DNA from: Muricoccus nepalensis
GTDB taxonomy: Bacteria > Pseudomonadota > Alphaproteobacteria > Acetobacterales > Acetobacteraceae
NCBI RefSeq assembly: GCF_006438825.1
Contig: NZ_RCZP01000021.1
Location: 1 to 64,000 of the forward strand
DNA: 64,000 nucleotides
Reading direction: 5' to 3'
The translations under genes and the position numbers were made by a program. Below, one piece after another: positions 24,302 to 31,536 of the stretch. Every line of letters starts with the position of its first letter. Position 1 is the first letter of the stretch. The notes under the pieces were generated by a model. The model saw nothing but the letters and a program-made list of their open reading frames with translations. It was not told the origin of the DNA and did no database searches.

Positions 24302-26317
24302 ATGTCGGAGCGCATCCTCATCCTGGCCCCGCGGGGGCGCGACGGGCGCGTCATCCAGGACGTGCTGCAGCGCGCCGGCATCACCTGCCAGGTCTGCGAC
24401 GACCTCGCCTGCCTGCACGCCTGCCTGCAGGGCAACGTCGGCGGCGCGCTGGTGACCGAGGAGGCGCTGACCGGCCCGGAGGTGGAGCCGCTGCTCGCCC
24501 TCTGCGACGCCCAGCCCTCCTGGTCCGACATCCCCTTCATCGTGCTCGCGACGCGCCAGGTCGGGCGCCGCTCCGCCCTCGCGGCCGGCGTGCTGGAGCG
24601 GCTGGGCAACGTCGTGCTGCTCGAGCGGCCCGTGAACGCGGAGACGCTCGCCAGCGCCGCCCGGTCCTCGCTCCGCGTCCGGCGGCGCCAGTACCAGACC
24701 CGTGACCTGCTGCTCGAGCGCGAGCGGCGCGAGCACGATCTGCGTCTGCTGAACGAGACCCTCGAGCAGCGCGTGAACGAGCGCGCGCTGGAGCTGGAGC
24801 GGACGCAGGGCGCGCTCGCCTTCGCGCTCGACTCGGCGGGCATGGGCTCCTGGGACCTCGACCTCGTCACCGACATCTCGCGCCGCACCCCGCAGCACGA
24901 CCGCATCTTCGGCTACGCGGAGGTGCTGCCGTCCTGGGGCAGCGAGCATTTCCTCCAGCACGTCATCGAGGAGGAGCGCGCCGAAGTCATCGCGGCCTTC
25001 GCGCGCGCGACCGCCACGGGGGTGCTCGACGTCGAGTGCCGCATCCGCCGGGTGGACGGCGCGGTGCGCTGGATTACCGCTAAGGGCCGGTCGAGCTACG
25101 ACGTGACGGGACGCCCGGTGCGCATGGCCGGCGTCATCATGGACACGACCGACCGGCGCATGACCGAGGACGCGCTGCACCAGGCGCAGAAGATGGAGGC
25201 GATTGGGCAGCTCACCGGCGGCGTCGCCCACGACTTCAACAACCTGCTCACCGTCATCGTCGGGGGCCTCGACATGGTGCTGCGCCGGCCCGAGCAGACG
25301 GAGCGCGTGATGCGACTGGCGGGCGCGGCCATGACCGCAGCGCGGCGCGGGGAGCAGCTGACGCAGCAGCTCCTCGCCTTCTCGCGCCGGCAGATGCTGC
25401 GCCCGCAGACCCTGAACCCCAACCGCCTGCTCCTCGAGTTCGAGGGCCTGGCCCGGCGCGCGGTGGGGGAGGCCGTGACGCTGCGCTTCGAGCTGGACCC
25501 GGCGGTGGACCCGATCCGCATCGACCCCGCCCAGTTCGAATCCGCCGTGCTGAACCTCGTGGTCAACGCGCGCGACGCCATGCCGGCGGGCGGCGTGGTC
25601 ACGGTGTCCAGCCGCAACGTCCACCGCGACACGAAGGCGACCTCGGAGCGCGGCATCGCGCCCGGCGCCTACGTGATGGTGACGGTGACGGACAACGGGA
25701 CCGGGATCGACGCGCCGACCCTCAAGCGCGCCTTCGAGCCCTTCTTCACCACCAAGGAGGTGGGCAAGGGGTCGGGACTGGGCCTGAGCCAGGTCTACGG
25801 CTTCGCACGGAGCGCGGGCGGCGACGTGGCCATCGAGTCCGAGCTCGGCCGCGGGACGAGCGTGCGGCTCTTCTTCCCGCCCTCGGTCGACGCGCCGGCG
25901 GAGGAGCCCGCGCCCGCCTCGAACAAGGTTCCGCTCCGCCCGGCCTCGAACGGCGAGACGGTGCTCCTGGTGGAGGACGACGAGCAGGTGCTCGCCATGG
26001 CCGTCGAGAGCCTGGAGGAGCTTCGCTACACCGTGATCCTCGCCCACAACGCGCGGGAGGCGCTGGACCATATCCGGGGGCCGGCGCGGATCGACATCAT
26101 GTTCTCGGACGTCGTGATGCCGGGTGGCATGAACGGCGCGCAGCTCGCGGTGGAGGCGCGCCGGCTGCGGCCGGAGCTGAAGGTCCTGCTCACCTCCGGC
26201 TACGTGGGCGAGCCGTTGACGAGCAAGCCCATCGCGGACGACCTGGACGTGCTGAACAAGCCGTACCGCCGCGATGAACTGGCGCAGAAGCTGCGCGTTG
26301 TCCTCGGGCGCGGCTGA
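24302..26317 (+). CDS. hybrid histidine kinase with degenerate N-terminal receiver
   Basis: 671 residues from ATG 24302. Residues 1-125 have receiver-like alternation (RILILAPRGRDGRVIQDVLQRAG, PFIVLATRQ), but the phospho-acceptor position reads LVTEEAL, so this is probably a pseudo-receiver. A coiled coil (about 135-175) leads to a PAS domain (about 175-290), HisKA with H310 in GGVAHDFNNLL, HATPase with NLVVNARDAM, DNGTGID and GKGSGLGL, and a true receiver with LLVEDDEQ, D603 (MFSDVVMP) and NKPY. It is co-transcribed with the KaiC-like ATPase. Such pairs resemble noncanonical Kai signalling, with the ATPase modulating the kinase. It has no membrane segment, and its output partner is unknown. 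Confidence 0.88.
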   Translation: MSERILILAPRGRDGRVIQDVLQRAGITCQVCDDLACLHACLQGNVGGALVTEEALTGPEVEPLLALCDAQPSWSDIPFIVLATRQVGRRSALAAGVLERLGNVVLLERPVNAETLASAARSSLRVRRRQYQTRDLLLERERREHDLRLLNETLEQRVNERALELERTQGALAFALDSAGMGSWDLDLVTDISRRTPQHDRIFGYAEVLPSWGSEHFLQHVIEEERAEVIAAFARATATGVLDVECRIRRVDGAVRWITAKGRSSYDVTGRPVRMAGVIMDTTDRRMTEDALHQAQKMEAIGQLTGGVAHDFNNLLTVIVGGLDMVLRRPEQTERVMRLAGAAMTAARRGEQLTQQLLAFSRRQMLRPQTLNPNRLLLEFEGLARRAVGEAVTLRFELDPAVDPIRIDPAQFESAVLNLVVNARDAMPAGGVVTVSSRNVHRDTKATSERGIAPGAYVMVTVTDNGTGIDAPTLKRAFEPFFTTKEVGKGSGLGLSQVYGFARSAGGDVAIESELGRGTSVRLFFPPSVDAPAEEPAPASNKVPLRPASNGETVLLVEDDEQVLAMAVESLEELRYTVILAHNAREALDHIRGPARIDIMFSDVVMPGGMNGAQLAVEARRLRPELKVLLTSGYVGEPLTSKPIADDLDVLNKPYRRDELAQKLRVVLGRG

Positions 26318-26320
26318 TGC

Positions 26321-26338
26321 CCCGGCCTCCTGGCCGGG
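26321..26338 (+). terminator. terminator after KaiC/histidine kinase operon
   Basis: CCCGGCC (26321-26327) pairs perfectly with GGCCGGG (26332-26338) over a TCCT loop, three bases after the stop codon. There is no T-run. Confidence 0.55.
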
Positions 26339-26464
26339 TCTGCCATGGGTTTCGCGCGCTGTGAGCCGGCCGGAAAGTCGCTATGATGGCCCCGCGGTGC
26401 ACGACGACGGGAGTCCTTCCGGCGCGAGGGGCATCGGCCGCGCCGTCAGAAGAGGCTCCCGAAC

Positions 26465-26704
26465 ATGGTCAAGCGTCGCAAGCAGGAAGAGATCGCCGGC
26501 ATCCTGGAGTTCGCCGGGCGCACGAGCGAGGATCCCGAGTTCAAGGACTGGATGGCGGATCACAAGTCCCGCAACGGCGGCAAGCTGCGGGTGAGCAAGG
26601 GCGCCACGGGCGTGCGCGTCATGTTCAGCAAGGAGGCCGACATGGAGTTCTGGCAGGACCGCTCCAACCTGGCGAACGGCGCCCGCAAGGCCGGCGCCGC
26701 CTGA
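26465..26704 (+). CDS. small conserved-looking protein, unknown function
   Basis: 79 residues with GAGG 8-9 bases upstream of the ATG and a balanced, non-repetitive composition, which supports real coding. The sequence is hydrophilic and charged: VKRRKQEEIAGILEFAGR, EDPEFKDWMADHKS, then a possible two-strand segment LRVSKGATGVRVMFSKEADMEFW. No cysteine, signal peptide or membrane segment is present. I do not recognise a family. It stands alone between the histidine kinase terminator and a convergent small gene; TATGAT at 26382-26387 is a candidate -10 box. Confidence 0.6.
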   Translation: MVKRRKQEEIAGILEFAGRTSEDPEFKDWMADHKSRNGGKLRVSKGATGVRVMFSKEADMEFWQDRSNLANGARKAGAA

Positions 26705-26710
26705 GGCGGC
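26696..26710. terminator. hairpin whose loop is a stop codon
   Basis: GCCGCC (26696-26701), loop TGA (26702-26704) and GGCGGC (26705-26710) form a perfect 6-base stem. The loop is the stop codon of the 79-residue gene, and the stem lies between two convergent genes. Confidence 0.35.
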
Positions 26711-26716
26711 GCGGCG

Positions 26717-26944
26717 TCAGCCGAAGCCGATCCGCGACAGGCGCTTGAGGCATTCGGGGCAGGTCACGGCTTCCGCCGGCTGCTCCGACCAGGACGACCC
26801 GGCGCCGGGCTCGTCGGCGCAGAGGGACATGCGGCAGTTCGGCGTGACCGCATGGAACACGGCCGAGCGCCCGCGCGTGGAGCGGCCGGCTTTCTGGAGC
26901 GCGACGAAGGTGCGGCCGGAAACGGTGATGGCTCTCGATTGCAT
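26717..26944 (-). CDS. small putative zinc-ribbon protein
   Basis: 75 residues from ATG 26944. It begins MQSRAITVSGRTFVALQKAG and contains CRMSLC (Cx4C) and, about 24 residues on, CPEC (Cx2C), a spacing compatible with one zinc ion. The ending CPECLKRLSRIGF suggests a small ribbon. I do not recognise the family and see no enzyme motif. It is convergent with the 79-residue gene and divergent from the second RlpA gene. The same frame is open upstream to 27211, but that part overlaps the RlpA start. Coding is moderately supported by the cysteine pattern. Confidence 0.5.
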   Translation of the reverse strand: MQSRAITVSGRTFVALQKAGRSTRGRSAVFHAVTPNCRMSLCADEPGAGSSWSEQPAEAVTCPECLKRLSRIGFG

Positions 26945-27096
26945 GGCGCCCCGGAATGCCGTGTCCCCCGCCGCCCGGTCAACAGGTTGAATCCCATGGT
27001 ATTCGTTCCGAACTCGCTTCGGTTTCGTCCGGGGACGGATCCGGCAGCGGGTGGCGGGCACCGCCGGCCGGGGCGGGGCTGGAGGGGTAGATTGGC

Positions 27097-27639
27097 ATGA
27101 GGCGTTACGCCGCCACGTTTCTCGCCGCGCTGCTGGCTTTTGGATGGGCCAGCGGCGCTGCCCTGGCGCGGGCGGGCGCCCGCGACGACGGGCGCGCGAC
27201 GGCCATCTCACGGCACGAGCAAAGTCACGCGAATGTGCATGCCGCCCCTGCCGGCCGGGCGCGGGCCCCGCGGCGCGGGCGCCGCGCCCCGGCCGTGGCC
27301 TCGCCCGGCCTCACGCAGCGCGGCCACGCCTCCGTCTACGCGTCCCGCCTCGCGGGCCGCCGGATGGCCAATGGCGGGCGTTTCGACCCGCGTTCCGACA
27401 CCGTTGCCAGCCGGACCCTGCCCCTTGGGGCGCGGGTGCGGGTGACAAACCTCCGGACCGGGCGGAGCGCCGTCGCGCATGTCCGCGACCGCGGGCCGAG
27501 CGCGCGCCGGCGCATCCTCGACCTCAGCCCCGGCCTGGCCGCGCGGCTCGGGATGGGCCGGACCGGCACGGCGCCGGTCGCGGTGACGCTCCTGCCCGGC
27601 CTCTCGACCCCGGCGGAGGCGGCGCCCCGCCGGCGGTGA
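27097..27639 (+). CDS. second RlpA-family protein, secreted
   Basis: 180 residues, with GGAGGGG upstream of the ATG. A signal peptide (RRYAATFLAALLAFGWASGAALA) without a lipobox cysteine makes this a periplasmic protein, unlike the lipoprotein at 6010. After a basic Arg/Ala/Pro linker (30-70), the double-psi barrel has GHASVYASRLAGRRMANGGRFDP, TLPLGARVRVTNLRTGRSAVAHVRDRGP and RILDLSPGLAARLGM. The acid in the catalytic block is the D of VRDRGP. There is no SPOR domain. The basic linker may bind peptidoglycan or anionic polymer. Whether it cleaves glycan is unknown. Confidence 0.88.
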   Translation: MRRYAATFLAALLAFGWASGAALARAGARDDGRATAISRHEQSHANVHAAPAGRARAPRRGRRAPAVASPGLTQRGHASVYASRLAGRRMANGGRFDPRSDTVASRTLPLGARVRVTNLRTGRSAVAHVRDRGPSARRRILDLSPGLAARLGMGRTGTAPVAVTLLPGLSTPAEAAPRRR

Positions 27640-27756
27640 CCGGCCGGGCCGGGAGCGCCTGGCCGCGGGGAAACCGGACGGCCACCGGGCGCGCTGCCTC
27701 TGTCCTGCTCCCGGGCCCCGGCCTGCGGGGACCACGGATGATCCGGAGGCCAGCCC

Positions 27757-28740
27757 ATGCCCGACCCGCGATTCGCCCCGCCCGGCCCTCTCGGCTACGG
27801 CGGCGCCCCCCTCGGGAACATGTTCGGGCCGATCGACGAGGCCACGGCCCAGGCCGCGCTGGATGCCGCCTGGGAGGGCGGGATCCGCTACTTCGACACC
27901 GCGCCCCACTACGGGTCGGGGCTTTCCGAGCACCGCTTCGGCGAGGCGCTGCGGGGCCGCCCGCGCGGGGAGCTCGTGCTCTCCACGAAGGTCGGGCGGA
28001 TGCTGCGCCCGGACGCGGGGCGGCCCGAGAACCCACCCTTCGTCCAGGGCCTGCCCTTCCGGGTGGAGGTGGACTACTCCTTCGACGCCACCCTGCGCTC
28101 GGTCGAGGACAGCCTGCAGCGGCTGGGCCTGGACCGGATCGACATCGCCTTCATCCACGACCTGGCGGAGGACCATCTCGGGCCCGGTTGGACCGGGGTC
28201 TTCGACGAGGCGATGGAGGGCGCGGCGCGCGCGCTGATCCGCCTGCGCGAGGAGGGCACCATCAAGGGCTGGGGCCTCGGCGTGAACCGGACCGAGGCCT
28301 GCGAGCGGGCGCTGCGGGCCTCGGACCCGGACGTGTTCCTCCTCGCCGGGCGCTACAGCCTGCTCGACACCTCGGCGCTCGACGGGCTCTTCCCGGCCTG
28401 CGCGGCGCGGGGGGTGCACGTCGTGGTGGGCGGTCCCTACAACTCTGGCCTTCTCGCGGGCGGGAAGCACTACGACTACGCGGACGCGCCGGCGGCCAAG
28501 GTGGCGGCGCGGGACCGCATCGCCGTGGTCTGCGGGCGCTTCGGCGTCGACATCCGCGCGGCCGCCCTGCAGTTCTGCGCCGCCCACCCGGTCGTCGCCG
28601 CGGTCATCCCCGGCGCGCGCCACGCCGACCGCGTCCGGCAGAACCTGGAGCTCATGCGCCAGCCCATCCCCCCGGCCTTCTGGGCGGCGTTGAAGGCCGA
28701 GGGCGTGCTGGCGGAGACAGCGCCGACGCCCCAGGCGTGA
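27757..28740 (+). CDS. aldo/keto reductase
   Basis: 327 residues from ATG 27757 with GGAGG 7 bases upstream. The barrel blocks are LGYGGAPLGNMFG, IRYFDTAPHYGSGLSEHRFGEAL (catalytic Asp and Tyr), LSTKVGRMLRP (catalytic Lys), DIAFIHDL (catalytic His) and a cofactor segment near the end, VVAAVIPGARHADRVRQNLEL. This resembles the branch containing D-threo-aldose 1-dehydrogenase, L-fucose dehydrogenase and pyridoxal 4-dehydrogenase, which oxidise sugars or pyridoxal with NAD(P). Substrate is not decidable from sequence. It is monocistronic between rlpA-like and hflX. Confidence 0.92.
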   Translation: MPDPRFAPPGPLGYGGAPLGNMFGPIDEATAQAALDAAWEGGIRYFDTAPHYGSGLSEHRFGEALRGRPRGELVLSTKVGRMLRPDAGRPENPPFVQGLPFRVEVDYSFDATLRSVEDSLQRLGLDRIDIAFIHDLAEDHLGPGWTGVFDEAMEGAARALIRLREEGTIKGWGLGVNRTEACERALRASDPDVFLLAGRYSLLDTSALDGLFPACAARGVHVVVGGPYNSGLLAGGKHYDYADAPAAKVAARDRIAVVCGRFGVDIRAAALQFCAAHPVVAAVIPGARHADRVRQNLELMRQPIPPAFWAALKAEGVLAETAPTPQA

Positions 28741-28779
28741 TCCCGGCCCCCCGCTCGGCCGGCGAGGGCCGTGCCGGGA
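28741..28779 (+). terminator. imperfect long hairpin after aldo/keto reductase
   Basis: TCCCGGC (28741-28747) pairs with GCCGGGA (28773-28779), and the interior contains further GC-rich pairing. It starts immediately after the stop codon. Confidence 0.4.
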
Positions 28780-28814
28780 GGGGCAGGCCGCGCGTTCCGT
28801 GCTAGGTCACCGCC

Positions 28815-30167
28815 ATGGAAACCAAGCCCCCCACCCCGACCGCCGTCCTGGTCGGCCTCCAGATGCCCGAGGTGGACGACATCGCGCACGAGGCCAGCCT
28901 GGACGAGCTGGAGCGCTTGGTGAAGACGCTCGGCTACGCGGTGGTTGGGCGCGTGTCGCAGCGGCGGGATGGCACCGGGGCGGCGGCGGTGCTGGGCAGC
29001 GGCAAGCTGGCGGAGCTGGCGGCCCTGACGGGCGGCACCGGCCGGGTCGGCTCGATGGCGCCGCCGCCCCGGTCCAAGGCGCGGGAGCGCTTCGGCGACA
29101 AGGCGGAGGCGACCGGGCCGGAGGAGGCGGAGACGGACGCCGCCCCGCGGCCCCGCTTCGTCATCGTCGACCACGAGCTCTCGCCGAGCCAGATCCGCAA
29201 CCTCGAGCGCGCCACGGGCGCCGAGGTGCTGGACCGGACCGGCGTCATCGTCGAGATCTTCCACCGCCACGCCAACACGCGCGAGGCGAAGCTGCAGGTG
29301 GAGATGGCGCGGCTGAAATACGTCGCGCCCCGGCTGCGGGAGTCCTCGGGCGGCGGCGGGCGGCAGCAGGGGCCGGGCGCGGGCGAGAGCACCCTCGACC
29401 TCGACCGCCGCAAGATCCGCGACCGGCTCGCGGAGCTGAAGGAGCAGCTCGAGGCGGTGCAGCGCGACAGCGACCACCGGCGCTCCGCGCGGCGGGACCA
29501 GCTCCGGGTCGCGCTGGTCGGCTATACCAACGCAGGCAAGTCCTCCCTCATGCGGGCGCTGACCGGCAGTCAGGTGCTGGTGGAGGACAAGCTTTTCGCC
29601 ACCCTCGACACGACCGTGCGCATCCTGCAGCCGGAGACCCGGCCCCGCGTGCTCGTCTCCGACACCGTCGGCTTCATCAAGCAACTGCCGCACGACCTCG
29701 TGGCGTCGTTCCGCTCCACCCTGACGGAGGCGCTCGAGGCTTCGCTGCTGCTGTTCGTCGTCGACGCGTCGGACCCGACCTACGAGGCGCAGCTCGAGGT
29801 GAGCCGCAGCGTGCTGCGCGAGATCGGGGCCGACGCGGTGCCCTCCCGCCTCGTGCTGAACAAGATGGACCGCGTGGACGAGGCCGGGCGCGCCGCGCTG
29901 CTCGCGAAGCACCCGGACGCGATCCTTCTCTCGGCGCACGCGCCCGGGGACGTGAGCGCGCTGCGGGACACCATCATCGCCTTCTTCGAGGCGGAGATGG
30001 TGGAGGACGTGCTGGTGCTGCCCTACGCCAGGCAGGGCCTGATCGGCGAGATCTACGAGAGCGCTCGCGTGCTCTCGGAGGACTACGACGAGACCGGCCG
30101 GGTGCTGAAGGTCCGCGGCCTGCCCGGCGCCATCACGCGCCTGCGCCGGAGCCTCGCCGCGACCTGA
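28815..30167 (+). CDS. hflX: ribosome-associated GTPase HflX
   Basis: 450 residues. The HflX N-terminal nucleotide-binding domain is seen in RFVIVDHELSPSQIRNLERA and EVLDRTGVIVEIFHRHANTREAKLQVEMA. A coiled coil (DRRKIRDRLAELKEQLEAV) precedes the G domain with G1 GYTNAGKSSL, G3 DTVGF, and G4 NKMD. HflX binds the 50S E site and splits stalled ribosomes, especially after heat or antibiotic stress. A charged insert (about 70-110) interrupts the N-domain relative to E. coli. The usual hfq neighbour is absent. It is convergent with the membrane transferase gene. Confidence 0.95.
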   Translation: METKPPTPTAVLVGLQMPEVDDIAHEASLDELERLVKTLGYAVVGRVSQRRDGTGAAAVLGSGKLAELAALTGGTGRVGSMAPPPRSKARERFGDKAEATGPEEAETDAAPRPRFVIVDHELSPSQIRNLERATGAEVLDRTGVIVEIFHRHANTREAKLQVEMARLKYVAPRLRESSGGGGRQQGPGAGESTLDLDRRKIRDRLAELKEQLEAVQRDSDHRRSARRDQLRVALVGYTNAGKSSLMRALTGSQVLVEDKLFATLDTTVRILQPETRPRVLVSDTVGFIKQLPHDLVASFRSTLTEALEASLLLFVVDASDPTYEAQLEVSRSVLREIGADAVPSRLVLNKMDRVDEAGRAALLAKHPDAILLSAHAPGDVSALRDTIIAFFEAEMVEDVLVLPYARQGLIGEIYESARVLSEDYDETGRVLKVRGLPGAITRLRRSLAAT

Positions 30168-30173
30168 GCGCGC

Positions 30174-30190
30174 GGCGCGCCCGCGGCGCC
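30174..30190. terminator. hairpin between convergent genes
   Basis: GGCGC (30174-30178) and GCGCC (30186-30190) form a short stem, followed on the plus strand by the pyrimidine-rich stretch CCCCGTTCCCCTCTT. It lies just after the hflX stop. Confidence 0.35.
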
Positions 30191-30216
30191 GCCCCGTTCC
30201 CCTCTTCCGGAAAGGA

Positions 30217-31536
30217 TCACCCCGTCCCGGCCTCGCCCGTGCGGGGAAGCACCCGGGCGGCCAGCCGCGGCGGCAGGAGCGCGGCGAGGGTCACGCCCGC
30301 GCCGAGGAAGACGAAGGGCATGATCGGCAGCCGGTAGCGGTAGACCACGTAGAAGATCATGTGCACGGCCGTGTAGCCCGCGAGGGCGAGGAAGACGGCG
30401 CCCAGGCCGCGCGGATGGCGCCGGAGCAGCGCGAGGGAGCCGAGGCACAGCCCCGCCGCAGCCAGGAACTGCGCGAGCCAGGCGAGGCGCACGAGGCGGA
30501 CCAGCCATCCCTGCTCGTCGATGCCCGTATGGGTCGGCGGTTCCCAGAAGGCGGCGGCCTTGCGCAGCATCAGCATCGCCGTCTCGCCGGGATGGTCGCG
30601 CATGTGCTCGATCGCGAGGCGCCGCAGCAGCACGTCCACCCCGTGTTCGCCGAGTTGCTCCTGCAGCGCGGACCACTGCGGCGCGACCGGGGTCTCGGCG
30701 ATGCTGATGAAGTAGGGCTTCGCCGCCGGGTTGTTGCCGATGTAGAGGTTGAAGCCGCCGTTGTTGTTCAGCACCCAGGCGCCGAAGGCGGCGTGGTTGC
30801 GCAGCATCAGCGGCGCGATGGTCACGGCGCCCGCCATGGCGGCGACGAGCAGGTAGCGCAGCGTGCGGCCCGGGCTCCGCTGCGCCCGCCACACGAGGAA
30901 CAGCGCCGCCGGGACGAGGGTGAGGGCCGCGTTGCCGACCATGGCGATGGCCCCCGCGATGACCCCGAAGGCCAGCGGGTTGATCCACCGGGCACGGGAC
31001 GCCGACCGGTCCGCCGCGACCCACAGCAGGCCGATCATCAGCGGCATCATCAGGTTCTCCTTGGCCGCATAGGCGGTGTAGGCGATCGCCTCCGCGTAGG
31101 CGGCGAGAAGGAGAGCGGCGAGCGCCGCGACGAGCGGGGAGCCGAAGAGCCGGCGGGCCAGGAGGAAGAGCAGCAGGATCGACGCCACGCCGAGGAGGAC
31201 GTTCGTCGCCTTGACGACCGCGATGCTCGCCCCGGTCAGGCCGAAGACGCCCGCGAGGAAGAGGGGATAGCCGGGGCTCATGAAGGCCGTGGGCCGGCCC
31301 TCCGCGGTCACCAGCCCCAGCCCGGCCTGCAGGTTCGTCGCGAGGGTCCAGTAGTCGAGGTAGTCGCTGACGAGCGGCGAGGGCATGACGGCGACGCAGG
31401 CCGTGCGCAGCAGCGCGCCGAGCAGCAGGATGGCGGCCGGCAGCGCCCAGCCGTGCCGGCCCGGCGCGGCGGGCCGCGCGGGCGGCACCACGGCGCGGGC
31501 GGCGAGCGCCGCCTGGCCTGGCCCGTTATCTAGCAA
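30217..31536 (-). CDS. ArnT/GT39-like membrane glycosyltransferase
   Basis: 439 residues from TTG 31536, with GAGAGG just upstream; it overlaps the preceding gene's stop by 7 bases. About ten hydrophobic helices are visible. The first periplasmic loop holds SDYLDYWTLATNLQAGLGL, the acidic site found in GT-C transferases, followed by TAFMSPGYPLFLAGVFGL and AYTAYAAKENLMMPLMIGLLW. GT-C enzymes of this type transfer sugars from a polyprenyl-phosphate donor on the periplasmic face. The C-terminal YVVYRYRLPIMPFVFLGAG is the usual last block. It is last of four minus-strand genes, which include a possible donor synthase and flippase. The acceptor is unknown. Confidence 0.8.
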   Translation of the reverse strand: MLDNGPGQAALAARAVVPPARPAAPGRHGWALPAAILLLGALLRTACVAVMPSPLVSDYLDYWTLATNLQAGLGLVTAEGRPTAFMSPGYPLFLAGVFGLTGASIAVVKATNVLLGVASILLLFLLARRLFGSPLVAALAALLLAAYAEAIAYTAYAAKENLMMPLMIGLLWVAADRSASRARWINPLAFGVIAGAIAMVGNAALTLVPAALFLVWRAQRSPGRTLRYLLVAAMAGAVTIAPLMLRNHAAFGAWVLNNNGGFNLYIGNNPAAKPYFISIAETPVAPQWSALQEQLGEHGVDVLLRRLAIEHMRDHPGETAMLMLRKAAAFWEPPTHTGIDEQGWLVRLVRLAWLAQFLAAAGLCLGSLALLRRHPRGLGAVFLALAGYTAVHMIFYVVYRYRLPIMPFVFLGAGVTLAALLPPRLAARVLPRTGEAGTG

